From Rhodobacteraceae bacterium UBA6273 (GTDB taxonomy: Bacteria > Pseudomonadota > Alphaproteobacteria > Rhodobacterales > Rhodobacteraceae), in the NCBI GenBank assembly GCA_002440625.1, contig DJUV01000249.1:1-9106 (forward strand): DNA of 9,106 nt, given 5' to 3'. Below are positions 1-6,152 of the stretch, piece by piece. Every line of letters starts with the position of its first letter. Position 1 is the first letter of the stretch. Position numbers and translations under genes: made by a program. The notes under the pieces are model-generated. The model saw only the letters and a list, made by a program, of their open reading frames with translations, was not told where the DNA came from and searched no databases.

Positions 1-10
1 GTGGGGGCAG
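1..10 (+). repeat. Left copy of a 10-bp inverted repeat at the window ends
   Basis: GTGGGGGCAG at the very start is the exact reverse complement of CTGCCCCCAC at 9093-9102, 4 bp from the window end. The match does not extend further inward. The copy lies inside the partial ATPase reading frame. Confidence 0.35.
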
Positions 11-142
11 AACAGCGCTTACCGCCGTCTTGCCCGCTGCGTTCGGACCAACGACAGCTGTGATCTCGGATGCGATCGGCACGGTTATAGGGTCGGGACC
101 GAAACAGCGGAAACCGGACAGGGTTACGGATTCGATACGCAC
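1..142 (-). CDS. N-terminal fragment of an OLD/RecF/SMC-like P-loop ATPase (cut by the window edge)
   Basis: Reading the minus strand from a GTG at 142 gives 47 uninterrupted codons that run off the window. The peptide begins VRIESVTLSGFRCFG, a beta-strand pattern with an aromatic/Arg segment typical of the first lobe of OLD, RecF and SMC-like ABC ATPases. It then has a Walker A motif GPNAAGKT at residues 32-39. An upstream in-frame TGA with no ATG, GTG or TTG between it and the GTG supports this start, as does a GGAAGG Shine-Dalgarno sequence 6 nt upstream. The gene follows the DUF3732 gene by about 96 bp on the same strand, so it may be a further cargo or defence gene. The family cannot be fixed: OLD nucleases, RecF-like and other AAA/ABC proteins share this N-terminus, and any TOPRIM or other effector domain lies outside the window. 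The residues after the P-loop (AVSAVLPP) contain a proline pair that is unusual for the expected P-loop helix. Confidence 0.75.
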   Translation of the reverse strand, partial: MRIESVTLSGFRCFGPDPITVPIASEITAVVGPNAAGKTAVSAVLPP

Positions 143-238
143 AGGCTTCCTTCCATCAGGCAGCAGTAGGGTGCGGGTCGCCCCACTCGATCAATATGGC
201 GAGACATCGCCGGATGACCAATGCGCCCGGAGCGGAAC
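143..238 (-). other. Spacer between the DUF3732 gene and the partial ATPase gene
   Basis: This 96-bp stretch follows the DUF3732 stop codon and contains the Shine-Dalgarno of the next gene near its lower end. I see no complete coding sequence, no convincing terminator and no clear sigma-70 promoter. The lack of a terminator leaves open read-through from the ABC-3C operon into the partial ATPase gene. Confidence 0.5.
149..154 (-). promoter_or_regulatory. Ribosome binding site of the partial ATPase gene
   Basis: The minus strand reads GGAAGG here, 6 nt before the GTG start at 142. This strong Shine-Dalgarno match decides the start of a gene that is otherwise truncated and easy to miss. Confidence 0.65.
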
Positions 239-2203
239 TTAGGAGACAGCGCTTTCGATCCAAGCCAACGGCACGAGCTTTTCGCCACCGCGCCATTCGT
301 CGACCAAGTGGATGTTATCAATCCCGTTCCAGACGTCCTGGGCGGCATGGTCAAGCAAAACCACCTGCAGTCGACCCTCTGCGAGAATCGTCTCCGCGCT
401 GACTGCCGCGAAGACCTTTCGAACGGCTTCGATGTCCTCATCTCGCCACTCGCCCTCGTCAACATCCTCCGAATGAACTCCCTTGGGGAAGTAGACTTGG
501 CTTGGCTGGTCGTAGATCAGAAAGCCAGGCACAGGGTGTGCTGGAGTCTTCAGAAAGAATCTCTGAAGAGCCAGGGAAACAGACACGTGGTACGCAAGCC
601 AGTTGGCGCCGCTGCCGATTTCCCAGAGGTAGTCATCGCGTGTTCCTTGAACAACCTTAATGGTAAGATCGGGAACCACAATCTTGATAGGCGCGTCGGG
701 CCACTCAGCGTCTAGCTTCGGGATGATCTGACCAGCAATGTTTTCGATCGTCGCGAGTGACGACTGCATGATTTGGCGAATTAGCTGCTCCGAGACTATT
801 GCTCTCAATGGCCTAATCCTGCCCTTCAAGCCCTCTACTTCTCCTTTGAGTTCCGAGTCTTCGCCTGACCTCTCGTACAACTTCAGTGCCTGTTCGAGCC
901 GGCCGAGGTAGCGTTCAACCTGGTCGGCTCGGTAGATCTCCGCTCTGGCCGCCTCAGAACGGCGCTCCAGATCAGCAATCTGGGCTCGTAGGGCACCAAG
1001 CCGCGCCAAGCTTTCTTCTGCTTGGGCGCGCAGCCTGTGCTGCTCTTTATCCATTTTGTCGCTGACTGTGATTCGGGAACGAATTTCAAGTTCGAGCCCG
1101 TCGAGCGCCTCGCAGAGCTTGTCCAAGTGATCCTTGCCTTCCGGCGCGATCGCTTCCAATGGGGCGCGACCTTCCTGACCCAGCTGCCTCAGCCAGTCCG
1201 AGATCGCCAACCTGTCGCGTTGGATGTGCAGGGCGGACCCATAGCTCTTGCTGCTTTCGAGCAGGCGGCTGATTTCCATCAGCCGCTGTCGGAGTCGAGA
1301 CAGCGTGGCTGACTCGTCGCTCTCAAGAGACCGCAGCCCTTCAAGCTCTGTTATCGTCGCCTCGATCGTCGCCATGGTTGGGCGCGCCGCCCGGTAGTTG
1401 CTTTGCGAGAGCGTTCGAAGCGCGCCCAACATCTCAAGCCACTCCGAGGGTGACGGTGTATCGCTTTGCATCAGCCCAAATTCCCGGCCTTGTTGTAGCC
1501 AGACTTCAGCCTCACTCATCCAAACCCGAACCGCAGAATTCACATCGCTGAGCGCAGCCTCTCTCTGACGGAGAAGGCGCTCCAGCCGCTCCAGTTCCCA
1601 TCTTGCCGCCAGTGTTTCCTGAGTTATAGCATTGAGAACATACGGAAAAATTGCCTTAAGCTTTTCCCTGTGCTCTGTGGTGTCAGCCTTGAAGAACAGG
1701 ACGTCGGGGTTCGCAATGATGTTCTGCGGCTGGAAGGTGAATGCCATAAGATCGCGGAAGCTTGTCCGGTCACCTGCATAGCCCTCGGAGTTCGGGTCCA
1801 TGCCCAAACTTGACAGACCGGATAGCCGATTCAAGAGTGCGCGAACCTGATCCGTATTTGAGTTCTTGGCCTCGATACGGTGCGGGACCCCGATGGACTC
1901 GCCTTCTGCGAAGTACATGTCTCCGGTCTGTTTCTGGTCGCCCGGCTCCCGACGAGCGAGCAATTTCTCACCTTCGACTGTGCTGATAACGACACCGAAC
2001 CACTCACAGCTTTCGCGTATTGTACCTACCGGGATGGCACATTTATTAGAGCACAGGCAGTAGTCTATGATTGGAATGACTGCTGATTTGCCTGTCTTCG
2101 AGGCACCGCTGATTACATTGACTTTTCCCGGTACAAACTCAATCACCCGGGGATCAAAGTCACCTCGCGGCCAAAGAATAAGCTTAAGAATTTGAAACTG
2201 CAC
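239..2203 (-). CDS. DUF3732-family ABC/SMC-like ATPase of an ABC-three-component system
   Basis: This 654-residue protein is the ATPase component. Residues about 1-30 (VQFQILKLILWPR) match the conserved start of the DUF3732 family as I recall it. Walker A GASKTGKS is at residues 33-40, followed by a family-typical DYCLCSNKCAIPVGTIR. A Q-loop-like FQPQNIIANPD begins near residue 156. Residues about 195-480 are charged and helical, as expected of a Rad50/SMC-like coiled coil. An ABC-signature-like segment (IGSGANWLAYHVS) begins at about residue 529, Walker B FLIYDQPSQVYFP is at 561-573, and a switch histidine (LLDHA) is near 619. Walker B has Gln where classical ABC ATPases have Glu; I believe this is normal for this family. 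I chose the GTG at 2203 because its first base is the last base of the upstream stop (TAGTG), a GAAGGTGG Shine-Dalgarno precedes it, and homology begins there. An ATG at 2260 would add 19 residues overlapping the middle component. It probably powers or gates the nuclease-type partner. Confidence 0.92.
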   Translation of the reverse strand: MQFQILKLILWPRGDFDPRVIEFVPGKVNVISGASKTGKSAVIPIIDYCLCSNKCAIPVGTIRESCEWFGVVISTVEGEKLLARREPGDQKQTGDMYFAEGESIGVPHRIEAKNSNTDQVRALLNRLSGLSSLGMDPNSEGYAGDRTSFRDLMAFTFQPQNIIANPDVLFFKADTTEHREKLKAIFPYVLNAITQETLAARWELERLERLLRQREAALSDVNSAVRVWMSEAEVWLQQGREFGLMQSDTPSPSEWLEMLGALRTLSQSNYRAARPTMATIEATITELEGLRSLESDESATLSRLRQRLMEISRLLESSKSYGSALHIQRDRLAISDWLRQLGQEGRAPLEAIAPEGKDHLDKLCEALDGLELEIRSRITVSDKMDKEQHRLRAQAEESLARLGALRAQIADLERRSEAARAEIYRADQVERYLGRLEQALKLYERSGEDSELKGEVEGLKGRIRPLRAIVSEQLIRQIMQSSLATIENIAGQIIPKLDAEWPDAPIKIVVPDLTIKVVQGTRDDYLWEIGSGANWLAYHVSVSLALQRFFLKTPAHPVPGFLIYDQPSQVYFPKGVHSEDVDEGEWRDEDIEAVRKVFAAVSAETILAEGRLQVVLLDHAAQDVWNGIDNIHLVDEWRGGEKLVPLAWIESAVS

Positions 2204-2703
2204 TACGCGACCACCTTCAAAGCATAAAAGACTTCGGAAGTCTTCAAAGCTGAAAACCAAATGCCAAGCTTTTCTGCGCCTTTCGCTTGTGCTTTCACTC
2301 GCTCGCTCAGCGAGGGATCGGCAACTTCGAGTGCCCGCAATCTTGCAGTTTGGTATTCAATTGCCAATATCCCGGCGCGTTCTCCAAACGCCAATGAGTT
2401 GAGGCTAAGTTCCTTAAGTGCAAGACACCGCTCATGGACCGCAAACAATTCTTCGCGCCTCTCTGATAGCTTTTCGCAAAACTTTCCGAGGCCTGAACGT
2501 GCTTGTGTTCCAACGATTATGTCAAGCGTTGGGCGATGAAGGCAGAGCGGGAGCACTAGGAAAGCGAGGAGCATGTCGGGAGGCTCAGCTGTAAGTTGCG
2601 CCTGGTAGGATCGTCCGTACTTCCAGATGAGCATTGCCCCGAGGGCGGGATTTTGCACTCGCTCAACTTCGCTAAGGTAGTCACTAACGCGTTCCAGCGT
2701 CAT
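2203..2703 (-). CDS. Three-component ABC system middle component
   Basis: This 166-residue soluble protein has the hallmark layout of the ABC-3C middle component as I recall it. An N-terminal NPALGAMLIWKYGRSY (about residues 18-33) is followed by a hydrophobic segment ending LLAFLVLPLCLHRPT, then a charged helix GLGKFCEKLSERREELFAVHERCLALKELSLNSL (split here only by reading; about residues 71-104). The C-terminus carries AEKLGIWFSALKTSEVFYALKV. No signal peptide, transmembrane segment or catalytic motif is evident. In this family the middle component is thought to link the ATPase to the effector. The ATG overlaps the upstream stop as ATGA, with GAGG 4 nt upstream, and its own stop overlaps the ATPase start by 1 nt. 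The tight coupling implies a fixed ratio of the three proteins. Confidence in the family is high; the biochemical role is not established from the sequence. Confidence 0.88.
   Translation of the reverse strand: MTLERVSDYLSEVERVQNPALGAMLIWKYGRSYQAQLTAEPPDMLLAFLVLPLCLHRPTLDIIVGTQARSGLGKFCEKLSERREELFAVHERCLALKELSLNSLAFGERAGILAIEYQTARLRALEVADPSLSERVKAQAKGAEKLGIWFSALKTSEVFYALKVVA
2211..2218 (-). promoter_or_regulatory. Ribosome binding site deciding the GTG start of the DUF3732 gene
   Basis: The minus strand reads GAAGGTGG, 7 nt upstream of the GTG at 2203 and inside the last codons of the middle-component gene. The following TAGTG joins stop and start, so the ATPase is probably translated by termination-reinitiation. 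Confidence 0.6.
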
Positions 2704-3893
2704 GTGGCCTCGTCATCCAGCATTTTGTCGAAGTCAGGGTGCCAGCCGATTTCGCGCCGATCAGCGAGAGCGTTGAGGCTTCCCGACATGAAGTGCTCCG
2801 GTACGACTCTGGCTTCCAGCGCTATCGACGAAGATTGGCAGCATTTTGAGTACAGCAGGCGTCCCTGTTCCTTCTCGCTGAGGCTTTTGTTCACCAGTCC
2901 GACTTCGGTCTTCAGGTTCTGGTGGCGCCTGAGAAGAGCACTGTCGTACTCATTCATGCTGCCCTCGAAAACTATCCCTTCCTCGGCCCAACGAGTGCGA
3001 TCCCCTGTGGTGCGCAGAAAGTCACTGGCGGCCCGTGTCTTCTCATCAATGTTCGAATCTACGAGATCAAGCTGTCTGATGAAGCAGGGTGATTCAGAGA
3101 TCGTGGACTTGATAACGTCGTCCGTAGGCGCATCAGCCAGAGAATGCAGAAATCGCTCAGAGTCGTGAGCAGAAATAAACGCGTGAAACCGTTTCCTGAA
3201 CGCTGAAGCATTTATCACGGGTGGCGCGCCGCTTCTCATTGCCTCGTCGATTAACTTCAAAGCATCGCCAATACCATAGCGAACTGCCGCCTCCTGCATT
3301 TCCCTGCGCACTGTAGCATCGAGATGCGCGAATATTGGTGAAAGTGGATCACTATCTCTATTGACTAAAACGAAGTTGCGTATGAGGTTCCGCCGCAAAG
3401 CTAGGTCCGCACCAAGTACCTTTAGAAGGAATGGTTCGCACTCCGGTGCCGATGACAGCTTACTCCTCTTCTTGACGATTTCCGCAATCGCCGCATCTAT
3501 TTCATTATCTGTTCTAAGGTCACTTAGTTTCCCGGAGAATCCATGATTTTTCTGGGGAACGACATACATCTGGACTGTCGTGCTTTCAGCGGTGATGAGT
3601 CCAGATGTCGAATTATCGATCCAGTTTGCAATCGTTTTCCAGAAATCCACCGACCAGTTGGAGGTGGGGTTACCTGTGAGGGCGCTCTTACACTGCTCCG
3701 CGAGTATTACTTTGTCGCCCACGTGCACCGAAATGTCGTCGACGTATTCAAGGCCGACAAAGGAGTCACTGGGACAAGTCAGCAAATGGAAGAAAAGCCG
3801 CACCGGCTGCAGGGCGTATCCGAGATACTGTCCTGCAGCGCTTCCTTTAGCCTTCTTCAAAGTTGCCAGGTCGCTCAAAGCTAGGTCGCTCAC
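2700..3893 (-). CDS. ABC-three-component effector with predicted PD-(D/E)xK nuclease N-terminus
   Basis: This 397-residue protein opens the operon. The N-terminal ~150 residues contain GQYLGYALQPVRLFFHLL (21-38), then LEYVDDISV (48-56) and ILAEQCKSAL (63-72). The spacing of the D52/D53 acidic pair and E66-Q67-x-K69 fits the D...(E/Q)xK core of restriction-endonuclease-fold nucleases, so DNA cleavage is predicted. The C-terminal ~130 residues (FIRQLDLVDSNIDEKTRAAS onward, including RWAEEG and a final IGWHPDFDKML) resemble the ABC-3C C-terminal domain that marks effectors of these systems. No membrane segment or signal peptide is visible, so a cytoplasmic role is likely. The start is GTG at 3893; the frame is closed upstream by a stop with no ATG, GTG or TTG between. 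In-frame TTG codons at residues 6 and 12 are alternatives, because only GGA directly abuts the GTG. The 3' end overlaps the middle component as ATGA. The nuclease assignment is inferred from motif spacing. Confidence 0.82.
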   Translation of the reverse strand: MSDLALSDLATLKKAKGSAAGQYLGYALQPVRLFFHLLTCPSDSFVGLEYVDDISVHVGDKVILAEQCKSALTGNPTSNWSVDFWKTIANWIDNSTSGLITAESTTVQMYVVPQKNHGFSGKLSDLRTDNEIDAAIAEIVKKRSKLSSAPECEPFLLKVLGADLALRRNLIRNFVLVNRDSDPLSPIFAHLDATVRREMQEAAVRYGIGDALKLIDEAMRSGAPPVINASAFRKRFHAFISAHDSERFLHSLADAPTDDVIKSTISESPCFIRQLDLVDSNIDEKTRAASDFLRTTGDRTRWAEEGIVFEGSMNEYDSALLRRHQNLKTEVGLVNKSLSEKEQGRLLYSKCCQSSSIALEARVVPEHFMSGSLNALADRREIGWHPDFDKMLDDEAT

Positions 3894-4139
3894 TCCAAAG
3901 TGTTCAAGATCACGGTGGATCGAATGCCAGTGTTACATAAAGGCGAAGGGTGTGTGAACCGTCTCGTCAAAGTCTCCGCCGTTGGTTTTCGTTGCCGCGG
4001 ACATCGGCTTTCCGCCCTCAAGCCTGGCACGCCGCCACCCCGCCGACGGACTACTTTCTTGGTTTTACTATGACTGCCATGCCGCGCCGCCGTATGTTTG
4101 CAAACCGCCCATTGCGACGCTCTAGCCATGCCTGCCACT
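3894..4139 (-). other. Intergenic gap between mobilization and ABC-3C modules
   Basis: This 246-bp gap lies between the coupling-protein stop and the effector GTG. It should hold the ABC-3C promoter, but I see only weak pieces on the minus strand: TTGACG (3965-3970) and TATGTA (3934-3939). They are 25 bp apart, too far for a standard sigma-70 promoter. A 10-bp perfect palindrome GTTTGCAAAC lies at 4096-4105 and could be a small operator, or chance. A minus-strand ORF spans 4129 to 3890 and ends in a GTGA overlap with the effector start. Its Arg/Ser-rich composition, without hydrophobic periodicity, looks non-coding. No intrinsic terminator with a T-run is visible after the coupling-protein gene. 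Confidence 0.5.
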
Positions 4140-6152
4140 CTATCGAGCACCCAGCTTATCGCCATCCCCCTCCCGCAACATCGCTTCCATCTCGTCCAAG
4201 CCGTCCACAGCGGAACGTATCTGCGCCTCATCAACTACCCCCACGGCCTCAGCATCCGCGACCAGGCTCCCAAAATCCATCACCATTTGGCGCTCTTCCT
4301 CGGCGACGACGGCCTGAACGACGGGCACGGTCTTTTTGGGGACGACGTGGGCCTGCACTGACGGCCGACCGCCAGCAGCCTCGCCTGCCCTCTCCACATC
4401 GGCTTCACCTCCGCGGGACCCATTCGACGGCGGTGTCATCGGCATGGCTCGCACACTCAGCGGCAGATTGCCCTGCTGTCCCCCGCTCCCGGGCTTCGGA
4501 AACGGCAACTCCCCCGTCTGCGCCGCGTGGATCGCCTTGAAGAGCCGGTCGTCGAAGTACTGGATCCGCTTCGCCCGGACGGGCATCTGCGCATCGATGA
4601 CCATGACGATCTCGTCGAGCGGCAGGCGGCGCGCGTCATCTTCAGGCAGCAAGGAACTTTCCTCGGTGCGTGTCGATTGGCTGCGACCCTCGAAGGGGTT
4701 CTTGCCGATGGACTGGGACCGCGTGACCACGGTCTTCGTGGTCTTGCCGACGGCCTTGCTCAGCTCCTCGACGGTCTTCTCATCAGAGGGGGTCAGATAG
4801 AGCTTCACGCCTGCGTTGCCTTGCAAGGCGCGGCGGGTATTCTCGCCGTAGATTTCATCGAGGGCCGGGATGGTCTGGGTGACGATGGCCAGGTGACCGC
4901 GATAAGTGCGCAGGGTCTCGATGCTCTCGACCACGATGGGCATTTTTCCGAGGCGGTTGAACTCGTCGAGCATGATCATCACCGGCCACGGCTCGTCGGG
5001 CCCGGGATCCTTCTCCTGCATGGCCGAGAGCAGGTCGGAGAAGAAGAGCCGGATCAGCGGTGCAAGCGGTTTCACCATCAGCGGCTGGACCACCAGATAA
5101 ACCGAAAAGGGCTTTGTGCGGATCGTGCGGAAATCGAAGTCCGACACCGCTGTCGCCTCGTCGATCGCCGGGTTCTGCCATTGATCGAGCCCCGAAGTCA
5201 TTAGGAGCGAAACGTAGGATGTCAGCGTGTCGTTGTTGGTCGAGGCCAGCCGCGTGAAGATCAACTTGGCGGCCCTGTTGTCGACCTCATGGCCCCGCGC
5301 GAAATACTCTTTCTGCTTGTTCCCGCCCGAGGCGGCGATGCGGTAGATCTCACCGAGGGTCGGGCGCTTGCGCTGGAAGGCCAAGAGCCCCGCCGCCACG
5401 AAGAGATCGATCCCGCCCTTGAGGAGGCCCTGCACCCGGTCGTTGTCGCTTTGTAGGAAGAGCGTCGCAAGAAGCTGCAATTCCATTTGCTGGCGCGCGG
5501 GGTCCTTCAGTTCGAAGATGCGCAAGAGCGGGTTGTAGCGATGCGTCCGCATGCCCTCCCAGTCGGTGGGGGCAAAGCGATAGACCTTGTCGCCCTGGGC
5601 AGCACGGTGCCGCGCCGTGGCCTCGAAACACTCCCCCTTCACATCGAGCGTCACGACGGACCCCTGCCAGGTCAGCAGGTTCGGGATCACGAACCCCGAA
5701 GTCTTGCCGCGGCCGGTCGGCGCCACGATCAGTGCATGGGGGAAGACCTTGGAGCAGATGTATTGCGCGCATGACCCCGGCGGCCCGAGTTTACCGAGGA
5801 TGAACCCGGTGCCCGGCGCCCCGAAAAACCCGTTGGCCTTCATCTCGCGGGCAGACTGCCAATGGGTCTGGCCAAAGCGCGTGAGTGCGGATCCCGAGAG
5901 GGCGAGGCTCAGCATCAGGCCTGCGGCCGCAAAGCCGCCGATGATGAGATGGATGAGCTGGGCATCCTCGGGACGCTGATCCAGCAATGAGGCGTAGTTC
6001 TGCGCGATATAGGCAAAGTCGATCTCGGCCCCGAAGCCGAGATCCTGATAGGTCAGCACGGCCGAGGCGATGGCGTAGCCCATGGCCGCCGTTACCAGCG
6101 TCACCAGAAACGCACCCGTGGCGATCCTTGCCTTGCCCATCGCGGCGCTCAA
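4140..6152 (-). CDS. virD4: VirD4/TraG-family type IV coupling protein
   Basis: This 670-residue membrane ATPase would couple the relaxase-DNA complex to a type IV secretion channel. Two hydrophobic segments near residues 11-33 and 66-86 are the expected N-terminal inner-membrane anchors. The cytoplasmic motor has Walker A APTGRGKTSG at 144-153, followed by FVIPNLL. Walker B VMIMLDEFNRLGKMP begins at residue 391, with a TQT at about 425-427 after the motor strand. The C-terminal ~100 residues are Gly/Pro/Ala-rich and acidic near the end, as is common for the variable tail thought to aid substrate recognition. The TTG at 6152 overlaps the relaxase stop as TTGA and has a weak AGG upstream. An ATG four codons later (6140) is a real alternative and would lose almost nothing. 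Family assignment is secure; virD4 and traG are both used for this group. No mating-pair formation gene is present in the window. Confidence 0.95.
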   Translation of the reverse strand: MSAAMGKARIATGAFLVTLVTAAMGYAIASAVLTYQDLGFGAEIDFAYIAQNYASLLDQRPEDAQLIHLIIGGFAAAGLMLSLALSGSALTRFGQTHWQSAREMKANGFFGAPGTGFILGKLGPPGSCAQYICSKVFPHALIVAPTGRGKTSGFVIPNLLTWQGSVVTLDVKGECFEATARHRAAQGDKVYRFAPTDWEGMRTHRYNPLLRIFELKDPARQQMELQLLATLFLQSDNDRVQGLLKGGIDLFVAAGLLAFQRKRPTLGEIYRIAASGGNKQKEYFARGHEVDNRAAKLIFTRLASTNNDTLTSYVSLLMTSGLDQWQNPAIDEATAVSDFDFRTIRTKPFSVYLVVQPLMVKPLAPLIRLFFSDLLSAMQEKDPGPDEPWPVMIMLDEFNRLGKMPIVVESIETLRTYRGHLAIVTQTIPALDEIYGENTRRALQGNAGVKLYLTPSDEKTVEELSKAVGKTTKTVVTRSQSIGKNPFEGRSQSTRTEESSLLPEDDARRLPLDEIVMVIDAQMPVRAKRIQYFDDRLFKAIHAAQTGELPFPKPGSGGQQGNLPLSVRAMPMTPPSNGSRGGEADVERAGEAAGGRPSVQAHVVPKKTVPVVQAVVAEEERQMVMDFGSLVADAEAVGVVDEAQIRSAVDGLDEMEAMLREGDGDKLGAR

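Noticed and set aside
198..211. Small hairpin (GGCGA, 4-nt loop, TCGCC) after the DUF3732 stop
   Set aside because: The stem is only 5 bp and is not followed by a T-run on the transcribed strand, so it is not a convincing intrinsic terminator.
30..242. 70-codon plus-strand ORF and 124-465 minus-strand ORF at the left end
   Set aside because: Both overlap the partial ATPase and the DUF3732 C-terminus, which have motif and Shine-Dalgarno support; these two have neither.
3934..3970. Promoter for the ABC-3C operon from TTGACG and TATGTA
   Set aside because: The boxes are 25 bp apart and the -10 match is poor, so they are mentioned only within the gap entry.
4096..4105. Perfect palindrome GTTTGCAAAC as an operator
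   Set aside because: A single 10-bp palindrome without extension or repeat is too weak to call a regulatory site.
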